A DNA stretch of 44,212 nucleotides from Saksenaea vasiformis B4078 (taxonomy: Eukaryota; Mucoromycota; Mucoromycetes; Mucorales; Saksenaeaceae). A program made the position numbers and the translations under genes. Location of the stretch: assembly GCA_000697055.1 (NCBI GenBank), contig JNDT01001569.1:1-44212 (forward strand), in the 5' to 3' direction. Below are positions 10,419 to 21,139 of the stretch, one piece after another. The notes under the pieces were generated by a model that had not been told where the DNA came from, did no database searches, and worked only from the letters and a program-made list of their open reading frames with translations. How positions within the stretch are numbered: the first letter of the stretch is position 1; every line of letters starts with the position of its first letter.

Positions 10419-12438
10419 CTATGATCCATCCATATCGATGGCACACGCCTTGTTGTTGGCTTCACCTCCTTTCAACAGGCCTCCATGAGTCACTGCCCAG
10501 CAGAACGTACCCTTGCGTAAACTGTCACAGTACTCAGAGGGAAAATGATCGTTGATAAAAAAGGGACATAAAAACCGGAAGGCTACCCGAAGCCACGTCT
10601 CTTGGGCTAATCGCCGAATGACTGACCTGTTAAGAAGGCCAGATAAATGCAAAAATGAAATTCCACGAACAGGAACCGGCTTGTTGGTTAAAGGATCCGG
10701 AGCATACAGAGAGACTTTGTACTTTGCATCAATAAACACAAGGGTGCCTGGTGGCGTACTATAAATGAAGAAGAGATGTCAACATTCATCCTCATTTGTT
10801 CTCCAGTAACCTACGTGTAGTGGGAGAACGACGGTATCCGTGCAACAATGTCTGTTAGGTTCAGGTCAGTTTCTCATCTACGCAGACAACATGTATACCA
10901 TTGTTATAAGCATGATGGAAAATTTTGCTAGCCAATTGTGGACCAAAACTTTGTGCAAAGGTGGCATCACCAACCTTAGGTTGACCGTACGTGTAAAGTC
11001 CCGCGAAATGATCCATAAGTGGGCTTTTCGATTGCATCATCTTTGCTAAAAAGACTGAAGTGCCTTGTTAATGTCATTCCCACAATAGCCACCTTTTACC
11101 TGTCGCTAATGCACCACCAAGAGAGTGCCCTGCCACATACAATCGGACTGGTTGGCCACTGCTGTTTTGGCAAATGCTTAGAATATGATTTTCAGCTTGA
11201 GCAAACATGGATTGAGATCGGATATCGGTATCGAAACCTATCCAACTATTGTCCACAGGATCGCTGAAATGGTGAAATAGGTGAAGAGCAGCAAACTTTA
11301 CCACCTGCAGGACAGCATCAACCGCAGACAGAACCGTACGATACAACGATGCACCGTTTAACTCAATTCTAAATGTAGAATCATTGGGTAGTGTGCGGGG
11401 TGCAGGATCACCCATTGCCTCCCAAAAACCTTTGTGTACTTTTCCCATGGAATCAATCTCTTTCATCCCAACTGTAACGTTCGTAACGAAGTTCTGAATA
11501 TTCAGTGGATTTGTGCTAACAATGAAAGAGGATGATTGAGTTTTTTTTTTTTTTGCCAACATTGAAGTGGACTTTACCCTCGGAATACTAGCAAAATATC
11601 ATTGTCTTTTTTGACAGCGAACGCACAGATGTTCTGGTTGTCCAAGTCAGTTACGTTTGGAAACGGTCTGGTCACTTTACCCTGTACGCCATTGGACGAA
11701 AAGTCGACATATCGAACCCGTCCTTTTCTAATTCATGTTCAATCACACCGATATCTTCGTACACAATTTTGCTTGCCACAGCGAGGGTATAAGCAAGACG
11801 TGGCGAGTACTTGGGTATATCATCGGTATGTTCCGTCAGGCGTTGTTGCATATGAGGATAAGCTGCGTATGGATTTGGTGCTGTGAATTCGAGAATGGAA
11901 TCATCGAAAAATTCGAAATTTGGATCCACCGCATTGACCATGGCTGTACATATTAAGACATTGAGCTTTCCTTGTCCCTGTGTCGTAACCTGTACCTACA
12001 TAAATTCCATTTTTTTGCATGTCGACCTACAAACCGTCCAATAACTGCCCGCAATAACTGGTCGCTCAGCAACATTGACATGAATGAAACAAAAAAACAT
12101 GCCCGAATGACAACGGAAATAAGTGGACCAAAGACCTTGCTTCCTGAGAGGTAGCGAGCAACAGGACTCAGGACATTATTTAACCGGCCAAGAACACGTA
12201 ATAAAAAGGGTGTTCCATGTCTCACTGTCTGGTAACTGATAAAGATTCCCACCGACAGGGCGAGCAACAACGCGCTAAGTGCAAACAATCCATAAGATGA
12301 CCAGTAATAGTGATGTGAACGCGCGTAAAGAGCACCAAGACTCGGTATAGCTACTATAGATAAAGCTGAGGTGATGTATATCTTGAGACCCATTTCAACC
12401 ATGGCGTCATGGAGTTGGTCTTGTACCGAAATGGTCAA
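10419..12438 (-). CDS. Class 3 lipase with N-terminal membrane segments; one frameshift
   Basis: Exons on the minus strand: 12438-12027 (donor uncertain), 11943-11578, 11515-11100, 11045-10899, 10851-10815 and 10758-10419, about 572 residues. The N-terminal 135 residues carry several hydrophobic segments, so it is probably membrane-anchored. The alpha/beta-hydrolase part has VYEDIGVIEHELEKDGFD, LLVFRGTNPLN, the nucleophile elbow GHSLGGALA (Ser about 391), YTYGQPKVGD, GDIVARIP with the likely catalytic Asp, and INDHFPSEY with the likely catalytic His. It would hydrolyse triacylglycerol or related esters. One base is missing in the CCC run at 11680-11682, which shifts the frame between PMAYR and NICAFAV; as written the frame ends at 11672. 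This may be a real mutation or a sequencing error. Confidence 0.85.
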
Positions 12439-12811
12439 CGAAAAATGGTTGAACTCATTTTCAGGTGGAAGTGGCGGAGATATAATTAGAAAGAACAGTA
12501 AGGCGTTTTCGTCTCAATTAAGAGACGCGAGGCATGCCGAAAAAGAACAGAACAGAAAATCACATGAAATTCCTTTTCTCCTTTTCTGTCATATGCTTCA
12601 CTCTCTCAAGTATATTGCACGTGCTGACGCAAACAAGTTGTGTAAATGTCCTCATTATGAAAAAACAGCCAGAAACTGTTGTAAATGCTGACGAATAGAT
12701 TTTTGAAACAACTCGTTTACATAGAAGTTTGCATTATAACTCTTGTATACAAAAACCCTACGTACAGTGGGATAGGAGAACCCAGGAGGATAAGATAGAA
12801 AGATGAAATGT
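12439..12811. other. Intergenic, between G-alpha 3' end and lipase 5' end
   Basis: No coding signal. It presumably holds the lipase promoter and the G-alpha 3' UTR. Confidence 0.5.
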
Positions 12812-14378
12812 TTACAGCATGCCTGAATCTCTTAGAGCATTTTGCAATAATGTTTCTTTGACAGCGGCAAATACAAATCGGATCTATGATATAAGATAAG
12901 CTTTCTCTTTTTTTGTAAATTTATTACTTACATTGGATGTATTTGTTGCTTGAGTTAAACTACATAGAAAAAATAGGGGTTATGAGATGACAAAGATATA
13001 GGAGTCTTTTTTTTTTGACGTAAAGGTACTGTACTTACTGAGGGTATACATTCAATTTTGCTCTGTTCGTTTGTAGAAATCGCCACAAGATGTATTTTGC
13101 CGCTTTGTTCGCATCTTTGCCTCCTTTCTCAAAAAAAAATTGTCAATTAGCAGACAAAGGGAGGTTTTTGTTACCATTTACCTCCGTAATCCGGAAAGTA
13201 CTTTTCCAATGGAACACGTAATATTTTTGATTTGAACACGTCAACTTTGTTCAAAAATAACATGACAGAAGTATGAAGAAACCATCGACTGTTAACTATT
13301 GATTCAAAAAGCGCCAGGCTTTCCAACATTCGGTTCTAAGGTTGAACTTGAGGGAGACGTTTACTTATATATATCTTGTATTACCTGTTTTGATTCTTCA
13401 AGTAATACTTGATCATACTCGCTCAGAGCCACGCAAAATATAATGGAGCTGACAGTGTCGAAACAATGAATCCATTTTTTTCGTTCTGATCTTTGTCCTC
13501 CAACGTCAAACATGCTAAAGCATGACATGGTTGATTACCCCTCTTCTCCAAACAACCTCATCCCCTAGATCACTTACTGGATGAATAATCCTCCTAGTGC
13601 AAACTTAATTTCCGTAATACCAATCGATTTAAGTCTTGCACGTAAGACATCTTGTTCTGTAGGAACATAGTCAGAAAGACTAATACGTTTGATCTCTTCT
13701 AAAAAACTATTAAAAGAATCATTCAGATACATATTCGTGTTTTATAACTAATAATAAAAAAAAGGTTGATCAGCATACTAAGAGGCGGAATCCATCAAAT
13801 AAAATTCATTCGCTCGTTCTTCAATACATGTTATTGTTGTAGGATCATTCCACATGCTGCTGATTGCTTCCACGAGATCCGGGGCGAGTTCAAATTTAGG
13901 GTCTCCCGAAACTTGATATTCCAATACTCGTTTTGCATAGGTCTTATTGTTGGATGAGTAAGTTCACAAAGTAACAAGCATGCAGTCGACATACAACATT
14001 ATTAATGTTTTCAAATTGTAATCCAAATTTTTCCACAGCGTGCGCCAGCGCTTGTGCCGATTCAACAATATTTCGATAGACGATGACTCTCCATAGGCGG
14101 AGCTCATCTTTGGTATACCCATTTTGGTTAATAATTTTCATTTGCTTCAAAATCGTTGATTTCCCCGATTCTCCGCTGCCTATGCAAAAAAAATAAAATA
14201 AAATAAGATAAAAAAGAAACATGAGAGATTGGGCATTAACACTGAAATGGCATGACAAACCTAAGAGTAGGATTTTATATTCTTTTTCTTTTCGTCCACG
14301 ATCACATTCGAGTTCTCGATCGATTCTACAACTACGTTGGTATTCATGCGAATCTTCTCCAGAATGACAGAGCCCCAT
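12812..14378 (-). CDS. Heterotrimeric G protein alpha subunit
   Basis: Nine exons: 14378-14261, 14179-13995, 13942-13779, 13706-13578, 13514-13385, 13335-13182, 13123-13039, 12959-12932 and 12883-12812, giving 354 residues, the family norm. MGLCHS gives N-myristoylation (Gly2) and palmitoylation (Cys4) sites for plasma-membrane anchoring. GTPase motifs: GESGKST (P-loop, about 42-48), [13 protein letters not shown] (switch I, Arg180 and Thr187), [12 protein letters not shown] (switch II, from 202), NKVD (271-274) and TQATNTSN, where the family usually has TCATDT. It ends RDSGML: Ser replaces the Cys four residues from the end that pertussis toxin modifies in Gi-type subunits. Exon 7 could start at 13120 instead of 13123. 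It relays pheromone, nutrient or cAMP-type receptor signals in fungi; which pathway is not evident. Confidence 0.96.
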
Positions 14379-16085
14379 GCTAAATGAAGTGTGAATCCAA
14401 ATCATAAAGATCAGTTCGAATTTGTAATGGTGTGGGTTAAACAAACCTCTGAAAGCGCAAGACTTGTGGGAGATAATTATGAAAAAGCTTTGCGCGAGAC
14501 AAAGACATCGTCGGTGCGGCGATTCAAAGCAACTGCTATTTTTCCTGCGTGTAAGTGCAAACCGAGGAGATTAAGAAAAGGAGGCTAGAAAGGGTCCCTT
14601 TTCTTTTTTTTCTTTTCTCTTTTTGCACTTTGTTTATGCGTAAAACATTATATTGTTATTCTAACGGCATTTTTATAAAGAGATGAAATAGGAAAGTTCA
14701 CTCCTTGCTCTTGTTTCTTTTTGTCGCTCATTTGAATTAAGCACTTGTAAACCATCCCACTTGCAAAATTCCCATTTGAGGTAATTTATGCATGTAAATC
14801 CTGTCAACAGAAACTAATCCCTGCAATTCTTTAGTTCTTGACTGCATAACGTGGGTGATCATGAATGAAATAGACATTGATTACGCGTTGACCATGAGTT
14901 ATCCTTCTTCTTCTTCTTCAAGCATATCTCCACCTTAAAATTGAATTCTGTATAATGCAAACAAATAGTATAATTTGGATATTAGCAGAACAGAAGGACG
15001 GGATGTACTCCCTGAACAGTTGAGCAAAAAAAAAAAAGACAGGATTCATACAGTGGATGGTCTAATCACAATAACATTGCATTGACCACATGATTCTACA
15101 CGCATCGGAACGGATCATAAAGTTCTAATAGCACAGGATAACGCCAATTGATATATAATAAATAGCACTGCAGTTGAAAAGTGATTCTGGCGATGATCGG
15201 GAGTTTTCCGCTTGCATAGTTACCAGAACAGATAGCCCCCATTTCATCATCTGAAAAAAGCGATTCCTGTGGAGAACTAGGGATCCTGTGGAGCGGAATA
15301 TCCGATTGTAAAAAAAAGAACGGATCATAGGTTCATACCATAACAAATAAATAACATCACTCTATTCATTGTTTGGTGAAACACGCAGTAATAGCCATTG
15401 CACATCTAAATTTGCCATAAACTCCCTAAATGCATCGATGCTTTCAACTTGTCATTATGGAAAAGAAAATATGTTACATATATATTAAGCTATTTCAGTA
15501 ACAGCAAAAAGCTGATCTCTTTAACTTTTTTCTTTTTAGCGTTACCCTTGCGAGAATAACGGAAACCTCGATATTCCTCACATGGACCGTTTTAAGTCAC
15601 AGTGAATCAATGGTTTAGTCAAAAACAACTGTTTTTCCTTCTATTTCGGATGCTGGCGAGCCCAAATGTCATCTACTGCGGTATGTTTATCTTCAGCTGT
15701 GGTCAAACGATCCAGATTCTTTTTACTTCTTCCTGCGCGTACAGGCAATCACAACGTGAACGGGGTACATCATAGGTTCCTGCAGGAGATACTCAGTATT
15801 GAGCTGAAATATTGAGACTTTGTGACTGATTACTGTGATCGTACCTTGACATTGCGGCGAAAGCAATAACGGTAACAGATATCTCTGTAGGTCCAGCCAC
15901 CTTTTTGGAAACAGCCAACATAAATTTACTGCACTAGTCTTATATAGGTTGCCTATATCTCTCTGACTTCATAGTACTTCTTAAACGCAGTCTAATGCGA
16001 GCATATGGATCAGCATGCGAACAATAATTGAATATCAGATATTAGCAGGAGAACGATAATTTTGGTAATGATCTACTGGATCTTC
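14379..16085. other. Gene-less stretch
   Basis: Promoter side of G-alpha, then AT-rich DNA. A 34-codon minus-strand open end (about 15746-15645, RSKKNLDRLTTAED then a stop) reads like a protein C-terminus but has no context. Confidence 0.45.
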
Positions 16086-16089
16086 TTCT

Positions 16090-16900
16090 CTCTTATTCTG
16101 CGCTACTTTCAAACTTTTTGGCGGTAGCTCTAAATAAGCTTTAAGTTTAATGTAGACATTTTTGCGCGCTGCTATTGAATCTTGCGCAGGAAGCAGTCCA
16201 TGGTCACTGTCCTGAATTATTGGTTCCAATTTCCAACTGTAACGCTTGCTTTTAAATAACGAGGCGTGATGGGCATTTAAAGAGATGCATAATCTTCCCT
16301 TTATCTTCGGCTCTGTTTTCCTTTAACGTCCCTAGTATGTACTTTTAACGAAATACACATCCAGGATCACTCATGTTCTTTTCGCCTATCATTTAACCTG
16401 CAAGCCCTCTGTCCCGAACTGTCTTGGCTGTAATGGTGCTTCTCGCCCATCGTTAAGGTAAGCAAATGCTGTCGCACATTCAGTACCATTTAACTTCTGC
16501 AATATATAACCAGAGTTGCATCGCTTCAGATTCTCTACAGTGCATAAAAAACTGTCACTGACCAGCGTCACCAGGTGCACCTCTTGCAGGCCCCATAGAA
16601 TGTGGTGCGGGACTCGCTGAAGCCGTGGGTCGTATTACCCTTGGGGGTTAAGTAAAATGACATCCAAGTCTAGTTCAATTCACTAACCACGAATGTACTT
16701 TTATGCTACTCTGTATGAATTTTGTGTCCATTGAGTGACCTAGTTGATATAAGTAAAGCATTAACGTATCGCCAATCTGTATACTAGTGATCGCATATCT
16801 AATTCTTCATTAGCACAAGTTTGACTCTTCGCAGACCCAAAGATTAAATAGATTAACGTAAAAGTATAGGAGGCTGTATTCTATAGTAACGGATCATAGC
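16090..16900 (+). repeat. Dispersed repeat A, copy 1
   Basis: Aligns by eye with 34510-35520 along most of its length. Shared landmarks are the TTTGGCGGTAGCTCTAAATA start, CCGAACTGTCTTGGCTGTA with a GTAAGCAAATG after it, and a shared 3' region. It lacks the minisatellite segment of copies 3 and 4. No transposase or reverse transcriptase is visible. Confidence 0.7.
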
Positions 16901-17228
16901 ATTACTATGAGACACAACTCTATACACTTCAGCAATTGCTTAAGTCCGCGGGAACCGGAGTGAATCTAATGTTTTCATTTGTTTTAATGTGTCATATAGG
17001 AAAAGGTTAGCAACGTGCTGCTCGCAGACCAATTTTAGCACATGACGTGGCCGATGTGGCGCGCGCTTCGAGAGGCAATCATGACACCTCTTTAAAAGAA
17101 AGAATGAAAAGTCAAACTTGGGATCATCCGGGACGAGTAAAGTAAAGGTATGTGGGTAACGGCAGAGACAAACCAAGTCATTAGAGGAAACAAACATCAC
17201 AGAAAATGGTTGATCCGAAACAACAACT
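16901..17228. other. Gene-less stretch
   Basis: 3' flank of the Sel1-repeat gene. A minus-strand open frame (17200-16940, KRCHDCLSKRAPHRPRHVL) has no recognisable domain. Confidence 0.4.
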
Positions 17229-19600
17229 TTACTGAGTAGTTTGTTCTTCCTTCCTTAGACCTTCGAGTCTCATTTTTGCAATCCAATATACTTTGTCTGC
17301 AGCTCTTTGGTAACATTCAATTGCTTTACCGATGTCTTTCGCCAGTCCAATTCCATCTGCGTAAACGTCTCCAAGCCTGAGTTGCGCATATTCATTTCCT
17401 TGATCAGCCCATTTCTTGTATACTTCAATTGCTTTGTGGAGGTCTTTCTTTTGATTTATGTAAGTATCTCCAAGTATGACCTGCGCTTCTTCATTTCCTT
17501 GATCAGCCCATTTCTCGTATATTTCAATTGCTTTGTCGACGTCTTTCTTTTATAGAGGTGAATATTTCCGAGTCTGATTTGTGCATCTTCATTTCCTTGG
17601 TCAGCCCATTTCTCGTACATCTCAATTGCTTTGTCGACGTCTTCCTTTTCAACTCTATAAATATCTCCAATTCTGACTTGCGCTGTTTTATTTCCTTGAT
17701 CTGCTGCTTTTTCGTACCATTCGGTTGCTTTGTCGATGTCTCTCTTCACTCCATGTCCATATCTATACATGCTTCCAAGACGAGTTTGTGCAACCCAACT
17801 ACCTTTATGCGCTGCTTTTTCGTACAATTCGATTGCTTTGTCAATGTCTTTTATAGTCCCATTTTCCAAGCTGTAGATGTCCCCAAGATTGATTTGCGCC
17901 ATCCAACTTCCTTGATATGCGGCTTTTTCGTACCACTTAATTGCTTTTTTGATATCTCTTTTCACTCCGTCTGCATCGCGGTACATATCCCCAAGTCTTA
18001 TTTGTGCGTCTGAACTTCCTTGGTATGCTGCTTTTTCATACCATTCCACTGCTTTGTTGACATCTTGGCTGACCCCGTATCCACATATGTACATATCTCC
18101 AAGTCTCATTTGCACCATTCGGCTACCTTTGTCTACCTCTTTTTGAAACTGCTCAAATGCTGTGGCATGGTCCCCCATTACCGATATTATCTGGCGGTAC
18201 TTGTCGCGAATGGTGAGTAAAGCCGCTTCGTCAAAGACAGTATCATCGTTATAGTCTTTATTTGCGTTATCTTTATCTTCGTGTATGACTTCAGGTACGA
18301 CCTGTTCACCTTCGCTTTTATGATCTATGCATTTTCCTTCGACATTGATACTTCTGACATCATCATGATCACTAGCATCTTCGTCACTGAATAAGCGACT
18401 ATCAGGCTCGTTTTGCGCAATTTCAGGTCCACGATCAATCGCTCTGTCTTTGCATTGGTCCAAAACTTGCAATGCAAAATTCACATAGGCTCTGTCATGC
18501 GTGTACCCCGAACTTTTCTTATATTCGTGATGAACTTCAACTCGTTGACCCAAGCTGCCGCTGGGAGACGCTTTGTTGTAAACTTCCTCAATTTGTAAAC
18601 GTTCATCGGCGTCAAGGACGTTATACATTGGCTTCACGACCTTGAACTGGATAATGGCTGGTTCAGACTTCGTAGTTTCTTTCCAGTTTTTTACTCCATC
18701 CACGAAAAACAATCCGGGATCGCCACCTATTACAAGTTTGTCAAACAATTATAAGAGATAAGCCCTGAATGGTACCTATAATTTTCCAATATTTGTGATT
18801 TTTTATTGCATTTGTAACGTTTTCCGCTATGTCACTGCTGGAGCAATTTCCTTTACGATCAGTTTCTGCTGGATTATCATTGTGAATCCTTGTGCCTCCC
18901 ATCTTACAGGCAAGTAGACCGCCTAAATCAGGAAATTGTTAGCTTATGTTACATTTGTGCGTATTTACAGTACCAAGTAGGATTTTTGATGGGTAGTAAT
19001 AGCCATACCGCCCAAATACGGTTTCCAGTGCCTCATACTTCTTCTTGTTTGTGGGTTCCTTTAAAGCACCTTGTATAGATTGCTTGAAAGTAGAAGTCGC
19101 TTTGAGAAGCTCGGGAGGCAGTTCCACCTGGTACAAACCTTATTAACTGTACTACCCATAAACAAGTATTGCATCCTTACTTCTCCCCATGAAAAATAAG
19201 AAACTGAGTATTTGTTTGCACCATTTGCAAATAGTTGCTGATTTTCTTTACGTGCGCAGCAACTACGTTCAGCAGCGACATCGTATACAGATTTTTGGCG
19301 AAAGCTGTCGTCAAGTAATAATTTGTCCATGAAATAATCCGGTTCGATAGTTTTTGTGCAGGTATATTCCACGAACGATCTCTCACAAGGATACTCATGA
19401 AGAAGCGCTAGTATATTATCCTTTCCTGGTTCAATTTCTATCGCAGGGTATTCAGCAGTGTATCCGTCAAAATGGAGGCCCCGCGTGCATCGATTGAAAA
19501 CATCATATGCCAGAAAGGTACTGAACTTTGGGAAGTGTTAGATAAATGTAAACGCGAAATGGGAACATATGATTACATTAGGTGATAATTTCTTTTCCAT
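17229..19600 (-). CDS. Sel1-repeat protein; one frameshift
   Basis: Exons 19600-19577, 19525-19181, 19127-18974, 18922-18776 and 18726-17229, about 722 residues. The first exon (MEKKLSPN) is the least certain. The N-terminal 260 residues (VFGRYGYYYPSKILLG, KNHKYWKIIGGDPG, AIIQFKVVKPMYNVL) resemble the module, sometimes annotated MACPF-like, that precedes Sel1 repeats in Mucoromycota and Glomeromycotina. An acidic, low-complexity linker follows. From about residue 420 there are roughly eight Sel1-like repeats (consensus AQxRLGDMYxxGxGVxxDxx, KAIEWYEKAAxQG), alpha-solenoids that bind proteins. One base is missing in the TTTT run at 17548-17551, so the literal frame drifts before the last two repeats; the shifted frame then runs to a stop at 17229. 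Partners cannot be inferred. Confidence 0.82.
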
Positions 19601-19807
19601 GTTAAGGGCTCGTTGAAAGTAAGGAAAAAGGTGTCGTGTAATTCCTCATGTCCTTATAGCCATAAACATTCGGAATCGTGCAATTTGTATTCCGAAAAGC
19701 TTATGCTAAGCCGACATCCAAGTCAAACAGGAAAATGAAACAGGCTTGGAAAACTTCAGCTTGATAACATCTCTTCCTTGGGTAGACCAATTTACTAAGA
19801 TGGAGGA

Positions 19808-19940
19808 CAAGATATCATATGGAGTAGCCTTCACGCTATCTGGATCAGTTTATAAAACATATACTGGATATATCTGCATGGTGCTACTGACCACAAATCC
19901 ACGGTAGAATGTCAGTACAGTAGCCGCTCGGCGAAATACC
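19808..19940 (+). repeat. Dispersed repeat B, copy 1
   Basis: Matches 23204-23330 by eye: CTATCTGGATCAGTTTA, GGTGCTACTGACCA and TAGAATGTCAGTA occur in the same order in both, with about 75 percent identity. Confidence 0.55.
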
Positions 19941-20115
19941 CGCTTAAGGACTATGTTCGCTTGTGGAATAATGAGTCTGGCAACCGTTTAATGAAGCAAT
20001 AACTTATTCCAAAGTTCAGCCGTAGAATGATGAACAATTTTTTGAAAATATTCCCTTACGGAGCAGATAACAGTTATAGTTTATTTTGTGAAATGACTTT
20101 CTATTGCGATTTGTT
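19941..20115. other. Short gene-less stretch after repeat B
   Basis: Nothing recognisable. Together with 19601-19807 it separates the Sel1-repeat gene from the next open frame. Confidence 0.4.
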
Positions 20116-20394
20116 TCAGTGTTTGCTTGCAGAAGCGCTATTTTTTTGCTTCAAGTGAAGGTCTAATTGCTCATCTACGTCGTGATGGATATCTAGGATT
20201 GCACGGGATTGGTCGAGGATCCTGATTTTCTCCGCTACTGGTAGATCAAGATGATTTATTTCTTCTGGCAACTCTGGATTATCGTTTTCCTCATCCTCGT
20301 GGAAGTTGGATAACCCAGTTTGCGATAATACTTGCTTACCTGGTGATGAACAAGGGGCTACACCACAGCCGAGACGGTTCGGGACAGAGGTCAT
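20116..20394 (-). CDS. Hypothetical 92-residue open frame overlapping repeat A
   Basis: Begins MTSVPNRLGCGVAPC, which is repeat A sequence. It then continues into an acidic, helix-like segment (EEINHLDLPVAEKIRILDQS, ILDIHHDVDEQLDLHL) that reads as normal protein. It could be the 3' exon of an unrecognised gene, with repeat A supplying upstream exon sequence. No family recognised. Confidence 0.35.
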   Translation of the reverse strand: MTSVPNRLGCGVAPCSSPGKQVLSQTGLSNFHEDEENDNPELPEEINHLDLPVAEKIRILDQSRAILDIHHDVDEQLDLHLKQKNSASASKH

Positions 20395-20560
20395 GCAGGC
20401 TAAAGAATAGACATAAAAACATCAGTAATCCTGCACGTATATAAATTGACATCCTTACCGGGATGTGTTCTTGAAAAACAGAGCCAAAGAATTTAAAAAT
20501 GGTTCATGCGTGCCTCTAAATACGGATCACTTTGGGCGGAACCTGTCCTTATCGTGAGAC
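20330..20560 (-). repeat. Dispersed repeat A, copy 5 (partial, inverted)
   Basis: The minus strand aligns with the middle of copies 1 and 4. It has TTCTTTGGCTCTGTTTTTC, then GCAGGATTACTGATG, then CTGTCCCGAACCGTCTCGGC, followed by a GTAAGCAAGT match. Confidence 0.6.
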
Positions 20561-21109
20561 ATTTTTACTGCTTTCTGACAGAATACTGAAAAACGCATCG
20601 CTAAAGAACCTCAATGCAAAAACGAAGTAATCCAGACGCGAATTATTCCTAAGATTGACGCAAAATAAACCACTTCTCGCCGCAAAGACGCATCACTTTC
20701 CAGCGCAAAATTTATTTGACTTGAGCGTCTCATAATATTTATCTGACGCAAACGTGGATTCCAAATCGAGTATTTTGCACTATTTTAGCATGATACATAT
20801 GAATAGTAAGAGTAAATTTTATAGACGGAGTTACCAAATATCGTTGAATTTCTGTCTTTGATTGGAGCCCATTGCCGAGCACTATCCATTGTGTATGCTA
20901 CTTCTATGGTAAACATATCTATCCGCCACAGAAGCCCGGTTGAATATACGCACTTTGTTGATGAAAGGTGATTGGGGTAGAGAGAATAATCCGCGCTTTG
21001 TCTAGAGCTCTGATCCGCTCAAATTGGTCCAGGCACACCGCCCAGCCCATGATACGAATAAATCGCCTTTTTAAGTTCGTTACCAAATTAAGAATCGTTA
21101 TTTCAAATA
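20561..21109. other. Gene-less stretch upstream of the LRR gene
   Basis: No recognisable coding. It may contain an unplaced 5' exon and intron of the LRR gene, because that gene's reading frame stays open upstream of its ATG to an acceptor-like TAG at about 21108-21110. Confidence 0.4.
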
Positions 21110-21139
21110 GTCAAACTGGAGCAAAAACCGCAAGCAGAG

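Noticed and set aside
11664..11761. An 83 nt intron in the lipase (GTGTAC...ACAG) instead of a frameshift
   Set aside because: Would delete VYEDIGVIEHELEKDGFD, which is typical lipase sequence; a one-base loss in CCC is simpler.
15640..15750. C-terminus-like reading RSKKNLDRLTTAED on the minus strand
   Set aside because: Only about 34 codons, in-frame stop upstream, no acceptor or partner exon found.
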